Shown piece by piece: positions 36,201-44,900 of a stretch of 64,000 bases of DNA (position 1 is the stretch's first letter; every line of letters begins with the position of its first letter). Position numbers and translations under genes: made by a program. The notes under the pieces were generated by a model, which saw only the letters and a program-made list of their open reading frames with translations, was not told the DNA's origin and did no database searches. The stretch is taken from the NCBI GenBank assembly GCA_947305795.1, contig CAMZEK010000001.1:1-64000 (forward strand), given 5' to 3'. Source of the DNA: an uncultured Bacteroidales bacterium. Its GTDB lineage: Bacteria > Bacteroidota > Bacteroidia > Bacteroidales > F082.

Positions 36201-36513
36201 CACCGCCGAGTATCATTTTGACGGTCAGATTTGTGTTTCAGAACCGGTGTATGCCTCGTGTTTGGTGACTTCCGTAAGCGAGAAAAATCACACCGTTGAA
36301 ATCTACCCCAATCCGACCTCAGGCGAAATCACCCTTGCGGGCGAAGGCTTGAGCCATGTGCGCATCGTGAACGCCTACGGGCAGACCGTCTACAACGCCG
36401 ACCTCGAAGGCAACCAGGTGCGCATCGACCTGTCGCAAATGGCCAAGGGCGTTTACATGATGCACCTTGAGGCCAAGGGCGGGCAGACTATGAGGAAGAT
36501 TGTGGTGGAATAA
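33202..36513 (+). CDS. Gingipain-like C25 cysteine peptidase 5 (subfamily B), T9SS cargo
   Basis: An 1103-residue protein with signal peptide 1-20 (...TSFAQ). Its catalytic half is of the same subfamily as peptidases 3 and 4: His446 in NYCNHG and Cys481 in SVACLNG. The spacing is 35 rather than 33, because of a two-residue insertion before the Cys strand. The tail differs from the other four. An InlB-like B-repeat domain (about 677-750, YTVNVSANPVEGGTVAGGG...) is followed by about three FN3-like domains and a T9SS sorting domain (IYPNPTSG to RKIVVE). It lies 9 kb away from the main array, behind hydE. Confidence 0.88.
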   Translation: MRKHMFTALLVLLTLTSFAQQWITIKSEAPSAIKTELVSSSENQIVVNLQVPGFYTQEVTTPRGEANIISVPKTVSTAAAGEPDLPMIAIPALIGDHQHYSIRVVDAQYTDFQMEVAPSKGDFPRTINPDDVPYTYGEAYSTDAFFPAENVSLYEPYIFRDFRGQNMVIYPFAYNAITHTLRVYYNMTVEMYADGAQGENILDRRSSVVKMDPEFRALYNNHFINHSEGMNKYTPVDETGELLIICYDAFMDAMQPFVNWKKQIGRPTTMVGTSIAGSTADAIKAYIQSQYNSNSNLTHVLLVGDVAQVPGHSYDNCGAYNGKSDNWYGQITGNDYYNELIIGRFSAENTTQVTTQVNKVINYERDLNASDTWLVNGCGIAATAGSGGHFGEDDWQHINNIRTDLLNYGYFTVYQEYYNTMGYTSTTQQISDRINSGVSIINYCNHGSYTEWQSHYPRFDNSYVNALTNDYMLPIIWSVACLNGKYDYSQPCFAETWMRATNNSNGNPTGAIGGMFSYISQPWVPPMYGQDEMVDVLVESHNDNIKRTLGGCSFDGNMKILDQYGQSGGQGLGTYMAWILYGDPTLTMRTAIPTDMGVTHASSIGSSSISFIVNATHGNGALATLTRDNEIIGSATINDGTAIITFAAPGTTGTATLTVFGYNKITYIATIDITPGGGTQYTVNVSANPVEGGTVAGGGIYNEGQNCTVKAITNDGFIFTNWTENDIVVSTEANYTFNVTSDRTLVANFEIHTPCYAPSNLTATATENSILLTWQASSAAISYSIYRDSILIANNITTATYTDSDLEYSHEYCYTVRANCSNDQLSDPSNEACATTENYDCQAPDYVEAHAISYTDIYITWNGVPTAESYKIYRNGTLIVWGFPYVGDYYDTALPYGEYCYTIVSECEYGDSEPSEEVCVTLTIPCNAPANFTAEYVYENETDFGVRLHWNSVAPISPELFHLYRMRNTTEYELIADLQPEGSTYTFFDLTEIGTYSYMLTAEYHFDGQICVSEPVYASCLVTSVSEKNHTVEIYPNPTSGEITLAGEGLSHVRIVNAYGQTVYNADLEGNQVRIDLSQMAKGVYMMHLEAKGGQTMRKIVVE

Positions 36514-36664
36514 GCAACACGAAACTCGGAATTGTGCCTTGTGGAAAAGAAATCACCGTAAGGGCGAAGCCCGACATCGTGCTTTGACTTTGACATACTG
36601 ACACACTGACGGAAAAATCTATAAAGATTCTGTTGAAAAACATGGATTATTCAAAAAAGATGTG

Positions 36665-36672
36665 TAACTTTG
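36665..36672 (+). promoter_or_regulatory. Bacteroidetes -7 promoter element
   Basis: TAACTTTG, 28 nt before the start of the 51-residue ORF. Confidence 0.5.
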
Positions 36673-36700
36673 CAGGCGTAAACTGATAACGCACAAGGAA

Positions 36701-36856
36701 ATGGAAGCAACGACAACAAAAAAAACGGATAACCTCATCATCCACCTGCTCCAGTTCAAGCGCGAGATGAGAGAGTGCATCCAAAATGGAGCCGACCCCG
36801 ATGAAATGAAACGAATAGCTGACAAGTATGGTTTCCAATTCGCAAAACCCTTATAA
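36701..36856 (+). CDS. Small conserved-looking protein, 51 residues, first gene of a two-gene cassette
   Basis: An ATG-started frame of 51 codons, MEATTTKKTDNLIIHLLQF..., predicted to be almost wholly helical (LLQFKREMRECIQNG, DEMKRIADKYGFQFA). It overlaps the next gene by 29 nt, a strong sign that both are translated from one mRNA. A promoter precedes it. The helix-rich form would suit a partner or antitoxin-like role, but nothing more can be said. Confidence 0.6.
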   Translation: MEATTTKKTDNLIIHLLQFKREMRECIQNGADPDEMKRIADKYGFQFAKPL

Positions 36857-37313
36857 GGTTATCGAGTCGAATCCATTCGACTATTCCTTCGTCAACAAGC
36901 ACGGCATCAACTATCACTTGTATTTTATGCCAATGAGTGAAATGTATCCCGACTTGGTGAACACCTATTCGTTCAGCATTGAGCGTGAGGGCACGAATCC
37001 TCACCCGCTCGACCGTCGCATTGCCGCAACTGTCGTTGATGTGTTGCGCCGTTTCTTCCAAAACGTCGAGAACGCCATGATTATGGTGTGCGACAGCACC
37101 GACGGCAAACAGCACCGACGTCGTAACCTCTTCGACCGTTGGTTCCACTACTACAACGACGGAACCTTGACCGCCATCAACGCCGAGGTTGGAGAAGGTG
37201 ATTATGAATTGTTGCTTTCTATCTATTTCAAAAAGGACAACCCTTACAAACAGCAGTTGATTAAGGCCTTCGGCGACTTGCTGGCTCAAGACCTTTACGA
37301 TATCGTTATTTAA
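36828..37313 (+). CDS. Bacteroidetes small protein, possibly DUF6169-like
   Basis: A 161-residue soluble protein starting MVSNSQNPYKVIESNPFDYSF. It alternates beta strands (FVNKHGINYHLYFMP, YSFSIER) with a helix (RRIAATVVDVLRRFFQNVENAMIMVCDSTDGKQHRRRNLFDRWFH), then GDYELLLSIYFKKDNPY and a C-terminal helix. The general pattern resembles the DUF6169 family of Bacteroidetes, whose function is unknown. It follows a 51-residue ORF with overlapping reading frames and is closed by a hairpin at 37341. Confidence 0.6.
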   Translation: MVSNSQNPYKVIESNPFDYSFVNKHGINYHLYFMPMSEMYPDLVNTYSFSIEREGTNPHPLDRRIAATVVDVLRRFFQNVENAMIMVCDSTDGKQHRRRNLFDRWFHYYNDGTLTAINAEVGEGDYELLLSIYFKKDNPYKQQLIKAFGDLLAQDLYDIVI

Positions 37314-37340
37314 TCGTTATCATACATCTGAAGATTCATT

Positions 37341-37376
37341 CCGCCGAGCCTCCGCAAGGAGACGCGGCGGTTTCCG
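37341..37376 (+). terminator. Terminator-like hairpin
   Basis: CCGCC (37341-37345) and CCTCC pair with GGAG and GGCGG (37366-37370) around a GCAA loop, followed by a short T-rich stretch. Confidence 0.6.
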
Positions 37377-37405
37377 TTTGTATGTCAATCCAACACTGTG
37401 ATGAC

Positions 37406-37458
37406 GCAGCCATAGATCCCCGCCACCACACAAACCCACGCTGGGATGACATGGCTGC
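37406..37458. repeat. 53-bp palindromic repeat, copy 1
   Basis: Perfect 8-bp terminal inverted repeats GCAGCCAT and ATGGCTGC, plus an inner ATCCC/GGGAT pair, enclose a C-rich loop. Related copies occur at 38500-38525 (right half), 38613-38665 (full) and 38671-38715 (left end missing). Confidence 0.85.
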
Positions 37459-37520
37459 TGCGGCACAACTAAAAACTGAACAACTAAAAAACAATAACAC
37501 CCACGAACAAATCAACATCA

Positions 37521-37596
37521 AAAACAAGATTAAACTTGCGGGATATAAAACAAAAAAAAACTATTTTTGCCCTTGATTTCGTGTAGTTATTTGAAA
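37521..37596 (+). promoter_or_regulatory. Duplicated promoter-leader module, copy A (before BRO-N gene)
   Basis: About 75 nt nearly identical to 38761-38834. Both contain an A-run, TATTTTTG (37562-37569 here), then CCCTTGATTT and GTGTAGTTATTTGAAA. The bases before it (37495-37535) resemble the start of the giant surface gene, with its ATG changed to ACG. Confidence 0.75.
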
Positions 37597-37628
37597 AAAC
37601 TCCACCGGACTGAAAACAGAATACAACA

Positions 37629-38498
37629 ATGAACGACAATTTCACCATACAGCTCTTCGAGGGCAAGAAAGTGCGCATCGCTTGGGATGCGGAACAGGAA
37701 AAGTACTATTTCGCAGTAGCCGACATCGTTCAAATATTGACAGACAGTAATGATGTCAAGCAATATATCAAGCGGATGCGGTCACGTGACCCCGAGCTCA
37801 ATTCCAGGTGGGGTACAATTTGTACCCCTACTCGAATGATGGCTGCTGATGGGAAGATATACAAAACCCAAGCCGCCGACCTCGAAGGCATTTTCCGCCT
37901 CATCCAGTCCATTCCCTCCAAGAAGGCTGAACCTGTCAAACAATGGCTCGCCAATGTAGGTGCCCAACGCATTGACCAGATGATTGACCCCGAACTGACC
38001 TTCCAGATGGCTGTAGAAGATTATCGCCGCCAAGGCTATAGCAACCGCTGGATCAACGAGCGAATGCGCTCCATCGAAATGCGCAAGGAGCTGACTGACG
38101 AGTGGCACCGCTCCGGCATCCACGAACCGAAGGACTTCGCCATCCTGACCAACGTACTTACCAAGGCATGGAGCGGCATGACCACCGGCGAGTACAAACG
38201 CTACAAGGGTCTGACGAAAGAGAACCTGCGCGACAACATGACCAACGTGGAATTGGCCTTGAACACCCTCGCCGAGGTTACCACCACAGAATTATCGCGC
38301 CAACGTAATCCAAAAGGTATGGCGCAAACCAGCAAGACTGCACAAGAAGGAGGCGAAGTGGCACGCAATGCTCGCGCCGACATTGAAAGCCGCCTCGGCC
38401 GTTCCGTGGTATCGCCCGAGCGAGCTTCAGACCATATCAAGCCGATAGAGCAGCAGGATGCCGAAGCCTTGCCGTTACCAGATGATGTGCAAAACTAA
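37629..38498 (+). CDS. BRO-N domain protein (DinD/antirepressor-like)
   Basis: A 289-residue protein with an N-terminal BRO-N fold (about residues 5-110: IQLFEGKKVRIAWDAEQEKYYFAVADIVQILTDS, then VKQYIKRMRSRDPEL). The C-terminal part is helical (DYRRQGYSNRWINERMRSIEMRKELTDEW, TKAWSGMTTGEYKRYKGLTKENLRDNM) and resembles the DinD/phage antirepressor-like proteins common in Bacteroidetes chromosomes. No phage genes are nearby. It sits between two sets of palindromic repeats, and its promoter-leader duplicates that of the giant gene downstream. Confidence 0.8.
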   Translation: MNDNFTIQLFEGKKVRIAWDAEQEKYYFAVADIVQILTDSNDVKQYIKRMRSRDPELNSRWGTICTPTRMMAADGKIYKTQAADLEGIFRLIQSIPSKKAEPVKQWLANVGAQRIDQMIDPELTFQMAVEDYRRQGYSNRWINERMRSIEMRKELTDEWHRSGIHEPKDFAILTNVLTKAWSGMTTGEYKRYKGLTKENLRDNMTNVELALNTLAEVTTTELSRQRNPKGMAQTSKTAQEGGEVARNARADIESRLGRSVVSPERASDHIKPIEQQDAEALPLPDDVQN

Positions 38499-38499
38499 G

Positions 38500-38525
38500 A
38501 GCCCGCGCTGGGATGACATGGCTGC
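38500..38525. repeat. 53-bp palindromic repeat, copy 2 (right half only)
   Basis: Begins just after the BRO-N stop codon and keeps GCGCTGGGATGACATGGCTGC, without the left terminal repeat. The following stretch to 38612 holds other short repeats (CCCCGTAGGGG). Confidence 0.75.
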
Positions 38526-38612
38526 TGCAGCACTGCCCAGCCCCGTAGGGGCGGCAGCCTATAAGCAGGCGACGTGAGTCCCTGCGATTAAGACCTAAGA
38601 CAGCTGGCGGAC

Positions 38613-38665
38613 GCAGCCATAGATCCCCGCCACCGCACAAGCCCACGCTGGGATGACATGGCTGC
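38613..38665. repeat. 53-bp palindromic repeat, copy 3
   Basis: Full-length copy with GCAGCCAT at 38613-38620 and ATGGCTGC at 38658-38665; it differs from copy 1 at only a few loop positions. Confidence 0.85.
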
Positions 38666-38670
38666 TGCAG

Positions 38671-38715
38671 AGATCCCCGCCACCGCACAAACCCGCGCTG
38701 GGATGACATGGCTGC
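38671..38715. repeat. 53-bp palindromic repeat, copy 4
   Basis: Tandem to copy 3, missing the left terminal repeat, ending with ATGGCTGC at 38708-38715. Beyond it, 38726-38770 and 38848-38905 are AACTAAAC-type low-complexity runs around the promoter. Confidence 0.8.
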
Positions 38716-38760
38716 TGCAGCACGACTAAACAACTAAAAAACTAAACAACCAAAAAACTA

Positions 38761-38834
38761 AAAAACAAGACCAAATTTGTGGAATTTAAACAAAAAAACT
38801 ATTTTTGCCCTTGATTTTGTGTAGTTATTTGAAA
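38761..38834 (+). promoter_or_regulatory. Duplicated promoter-leader module, copy B (before giant surface gene)
   Basis: Contains TATTTTTG at 38800-38807. About 100 nt of leader follow, with tandem AACTAAAC units at 38848-38905 before the ATG at 38910. Confidence 0.7.
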
Positions 38835-38909
38835 TTGGCTGCCGCAGCCCAACTAAACAACTAAACAACTAAACAACTGAACAAATAAACAACATAAAAC
38901 ATAACACCC

Positions 38910-41900
38910 ATGAACATCTCTACATTAAAAAACAAAACCAAAAGAGCAGTCCTCCTGCTGCTCCTTGCCATCCTCTCCGTCTCCACGCTGTGGGGACAAG
39001 AAACCACCACCGTGACGATTGGCGAAAATAACAGTTCTTTTGATTCAAATCTACCTTTCAGATTTGGCATTGACTATTCTCTGACGCAGCAAATATACAC
39101 GTCCGATGAAATCGGAATGCCAGGCTTCATTACCGCCATCTCATTCTACTGTAAAACTATTTATGATTTCCATGTAGGTAATTATTTCAATGAAAGAGTG
39201 GAGATCTATCTTAAGCACACGAACCAAGATGGATTTGAAAGCGAATCTGATATGGTGCCAGTCAGTTCCAGCGATTTAGTGTATGATGGATATTTTGAAA
39301 TCGGTTATTATAACATGCCTATGGAGGGATGGGAGGGTTGGGTAACCCTCACTTTGGACACACCCTTCCCATATGACGGCACCAGAAATCTTTTAGTTTG
39401 TTGCTATGATCCAAACAATTTTTATCGAGGTGAAAATATTGTGTCTTTAACTTCAAATAATAATAGTTATACACAACAATACACGTATAGTTCTATTTCC
39501 TTCTTTGACAACGTTTATTTTAGTTTAGATTCCCCCGATAATACAGACCTGGATCTCAATACATATAGGAGCACTATTCAATTCAACATACAACCCAACA
39601 ACACTCCCCAACCCCTCAACCTCACCGCAAGTGACGTTACTGACATATCAGCCCGTCTCACCTGGGAGGCTCCCATAACAAATGAACCCGTGACGGGCTA
39701 TAGCTATCAGTACAAAGAATCTTCTGATAACTGGATATACATAGAAGACGAATACATTACCAGCGACACTTTTGTCTCTCTTAACGTTATGTACGACAAG
39801 TATTATCAATTCCGCGTGAGGACTCTTTATGAAAACACAGCAAGCGATTATGTTTACACAAATTTCCACACCTATGCTATATATTTGCCTAATCTCACAG
39901 TGAGTAACGTTACTGATTGTCAAGCCACACTCACCTGGAATGCCCCAGAAACAGCCTTTACGCTCACGGGCTATGCCTACACGTACACTCAAGCCAACTC
40001 CGGCGTCTGGAATGGAGGAAACACCACCAATACCACTGTCACCCTAACCGGGTTGGAGGGCGGCACAAGATACCTTTTCTACGCTAAGGCACTTTTCAGC
40101 GACCACGATAGTCCCTATTATCAAAGTGCCATCGGTTTCACCACGCTTGCCATTACGCTGCCCAACCTTGCCGTGAGTGAAATAACCGACCAGTCGGCCA
40201 CGCTCACTTGGGAGGTTCCCGAAACGCCCTACACCATCACGGGCTATACCTACCAATACAAGAAGACTACCGACGCCGGATGGTCAGCCGAAATCACTAC
40301 CACTGACACTTTCGCTGCTCTTAGCGGGCTGTCGGGTGGCACAGAATACCAATTCCGCGCGAAAGTGCTTTTCAGCGACCACGAAGGCACCTATACCGAC
40401 ATCGGTTTCACCACCCTTGCCATTACGCTGCCCAACCTTGCCGTGAGTGAAATAACCGACCAGTCGGCCACGCTCACTTGGGAGGTTCCCGAAACGCCCT
40501 ACACCATCACGGGCTATGCCTACCAATATAAGGAAACCACCGATGCCGACTGGTCAATTGAAACCATCAATTCCAACACTTCTGTCACCCTTTCCGGGCT
40601 GTCGAACCTCACTGAATACCAATTCCGCGCAAAGGTGCTTTTCAGCGACCACGAAGGTGTTTATACCGACATTGGCTTCACCACTACCATATCGCTACCC
40701 TATGAATGCGGCTTCGAGAACGGCATGGACGGCTGGCGTATGGTGGATGTCAATACAGGAAGTGGAATCACCACAGATTACCATTACAATGGCGAAAGAA
40801 GCTTTCGATTCCAGGATTTTATAACTGGGGAGCACGACCCGCAATACCTGATTTCTCCTCCAATCCCCAATGCCGATGGCTTGATTGTATCTTTTTATCA
40901 CTTCACCGCGAGTTCTATTCGACCATCATTTCAAATAGGTTACTCCACCACAAGCAACGACCCCGCCTCTTTCACTTGGATTGAGACGATTACTACCAGC
41001 TATCAACAGTGGAACAACTATGAACACATTTTCCCTGAAGGAACCAAGTACGTTGCCATCAGTTATGATTATGTCGATTATTATACTAATTACAGGATTT
41101 ATCTGGACGATTTCAGTTTCACGGAGTATTCTCCCTACCCTAAGCCCACTAGCCTTACTGTGAGCAACTTGACCGATCAAAGCGCCACGTTGATGTGGAC
41201 CGCTCCCAACACCGACCAAACCGTCACGGGCTATGCTTACCAATACAAACGGGCTGCCGATGCGGCCTGGTCGGCAGAAACCACGGTAAACGCCACTTCC
41301 GTCACCCTAAATGGTCTCTCGATTAACACCACCTACGACTTCCGTGTGAAAGCACTATATGAAGGAGGAAATGCCAGCAATTATACTACGGTATTCAAAT
41401 TCCTTACCGAAAACGTTATGGAAAGCCTACCCCACTACCAAGGCTTCGAGGACGGCATGGGAGGCTGGCGCATTGTTGATGGTCATCCAAATACAGGAAT
41501 TCCGGGAATTACTGTAAATAGGTATACAGTGGATTGCATACACACTGGCGACAGGGGATTTAGGTTTCATTATGGTTCCGAAACTCCTCCCCAATACCTG
41601 ATTTCGCCTCAATTTGACGGCAGTTCAGCCATATTAGCCTCTTTCTATTACATTAATTATTCCTATACCGAGAATGGACATATCAATAGTTATACTGCAG
41701 GTTTCCAAGTAGGGTATTCCACCACGAACAAAAACCTTGACGCTTTCACTTGGGGCGACACGATAACAAGCAGCCATCAGTGGCAGCAGTACTCGGAAGT
41801 TTTTCCTATCGGCACCAAGTATGTCGCCGTTAAATGGATAGATGGATATTATCTGTTTCTGGATGATTTCAGCCTAGAAAATCCCTGCGATGAAATCACT

Positions 41901-44900
41901 GTTGATCCATCTTATTCGCTTACCGAGAACTTCGAAAGCGATGTGTTTCCTCCTCTTTGTTGGGATAACCCGTCCATTTTTGAAGAAAATATCACCAAAC
42001 AATGGATGAGGAGTACTTCCTGTTCCCATTCTGGCAATGCAAGTGCTTATTGCTCCTATTCTGGCCATAATTATTATCTAAAGATGCCCAGCTTTTATCT
42101 TGCCGAAAACGCCGATAAAGCCCGGCTCACCTTCTGGTCCATGCACAGACCCTCCGCTTCCAACAACTATGGAAATTGTTCTGTGGTGCTGATTGACGGC
42201 AACAATGAAACCGAGCTTTGGACTTCCGATGTCACATCAATACAAGAAGATGTCTGGTATGAAACCAATATCGACCTCGCTGCCTACACAGGTCAAAACA
42301 TAAGCCTTGCTTTCAAGTACGAGGGTAATATTTCTTCTTATTGGTACGTCGATGATGTGGAGGTCAGCGTCCCTTGGTTGGGCAACGGCACAGAGCAAAA
42401 CCCCTATCTCATCACCACCACCGAGCAACTTGAAAGGCTGGCTGAGTGGGTCAATAACGGCAATGATTTTAACGGCAAGTACTTCCGTCTCGCCAACGAC
42501 CTCAACTACAACAACACAGCGAACAACCACACGCCCATCGGTAACGGGTCGTACCGTTTCCTCGGCACCTTCGACGGCGACGGCCACACCATCAGCGGCA
42601 TCCGCATCAGCGGCAGCGACAGCTATTTGGGCGTCTTCGGAGGCTGCAACGGCGGCATGGTGAAGAACCTCACCCTCACCGATGCCCAAATCTCCGGCGA
42701 TTCGAGAGTGGGCGGCATCGTGGGCGACAACTACTTGGGCACCGTGGAGAACTGCCATGTCACCAACTCCACCCTCAGCGGCAGCGGCCAATACATTGGC
42801 GGCGCCGTGGGCTGGAACGACCGCGGCACCCTGTCGGGCAACACCGTCTTTTTCGCCACGGTTTCCGCAGGCGGAGGCGCCATCCTCGGCACGAACCAAA
42901 ACGGCACCCTCAATTACAACTTCTATTTCAATTGCACTGTAGACGGAGTGGCTGACGCCACCAATGTGGGCACAGACAGCGGCGACATCACCACACACTA
43001 TGGCGCCGCACACGGCATCTGGAAGGAAGACTTCCAAAGCTACAATTACAACCAAAATATCGTACCTATTGGTTGGGACAACAGTGCTTCAACCTCCAGC
43101 ACCCTCTCCAGCGAGCCCGAATACCTCTGGGGTGTCTATTACGATCAAGGAAACGAGATGCTTCGTATGCTTAACCACTATGTGCAAACAGGCACGGCAA
43201 TCATCAACACGCCCATGATTGTTTTGCCTTCGGAAGAAACAATAGAATTGTTATTCTACTATTCCCATAGGGCTTCATGCGGTCCATTCACAGTAAAAAT
43301 ATCCGTGGACGGCGGAGCCACGTTCGTCAATTTGGCATCATACGATATCACCTCATCCTATAAATGGCAAACACCAGGTGAGTTCACCAAAACCCGTATC
43401 CTTTTGACGGAATACGCTGGTCAAACAGTGATGCTACAGTTCTACGCCGAGGCCGACAATGGCGACGGTGCCATCTTTGTGGACAATATCGAAATCCGTC
43501 CTGCTCCCACCTGCACTTTCCCCATCAACCTTGGCACCAACAACATCACCGCTTTTTCAGCGCAGCTGAGCTGGACGGCCAATAGCGGCGAAAACGAATG
43601 GACGGTCTATTACAAGAAAGCCACTGATAATGACTTCACCGAGGTGACCGGCGTGACCGACAACACTTACACGTTGGAAGGCCTGAGTCCCGACAAGGAC
43701 TACGAATGCTATGTGGTGGCCAACTGCACCGCTGACGATGCAAGCGAGCCTTCGAATATGCACTATTTCCATACCGAATGTGATGTCATTTCCTCCTTCC
43801 CGTGGATAGAAGACTTCGAAAGCTATGACAACAGCGCGATACCAAATTGTTGGGACAACAGCGCTTCCACTGCACAGGGTTACTCTTCTGCATACATCTG
43901 GGACATCCATGTCTTCGGCGGAAACAAGATGATTGTCATGGATAACCACATGAGTTCTGGCACGGCACTTATCAATACACCTGTAATTGTGTTGCCGTCC
44001 GATGAAGCCTTCGATCTCTATTTCAACTATTCTCACAGGGCATCTTGCGACCCAATGAAGGTAAAGATTTCGGTGGATGGCGGAGCGACGTTTGTCGAGT
44101 TGGCATCTTTTGGCAATCTTACCTCAACCATTAGCGCAGACGACCCGGGAGAGTTTATAAGAGTCTTAATTCCTTTGGCAGAGTATGCCGGCCAATCCGT
44201 AATCATTCAGTTCTACGCTGAACCCCGCTATGAAATCTACTATGGCGAAGGTGCCATCTTCGTCGATGACGTCGAAGTAAGTGCCTCTTCCGAATGCCGT
44301 ATTCCCACCAGCTTGTTTGCCTACAACATCACCAACAACACAGCCGAGTTGAATTGGGAAGCCAACAACGGTGAAACAGAATGGACAGTCTGTTACAAGA
44401 AGGCCACCGACAGCAACTACACCACTTTGACTGGCGTGACCGACAATCCTTACACCCTGGAAGGTCTGACGGGCATTACCGACTATGACTGCTACGTGGT
44501 GGCCCACTGCTCCGCCAACAGCACAAGCGAGCCCTCAAAAACACTCAGATTCAGCACCGCCGACCCCTTCACCGTTACGGCTGAATCACCCTTCATAGAA
44601 GACTTCGAAAGCTACACAGGAGCCTATGACAATTATCAATTGCCTCATGTGTTGCCCCCGTATTGGGATGCCGCCAACCTTCAAAACACCAATCAACCCA
44701 ATTATACGACATACTTACCGCACATTTTGGCAGCTCATTCCGGAAGCAACTATTACAATTTTGATAATAGTCAAGTGCTGTACTTCAGCGTTCATAGTGA
44801 TAATTGCGACATATTTGCCGCGCTTCCCAGATTCACCAACCCCTTGAACCAACTGCAAATCTCTTTCAGATATGGTATACAGACTTTAGGGGAAACGCTC

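Noticed and set aside
38726-38905. Possible CRISPR-like array of AACTAAAC units
   Set aside because: The units are only 7-9 nt, have no regular spacers, and no cas gene is near; this is low-complexity leader sequence.
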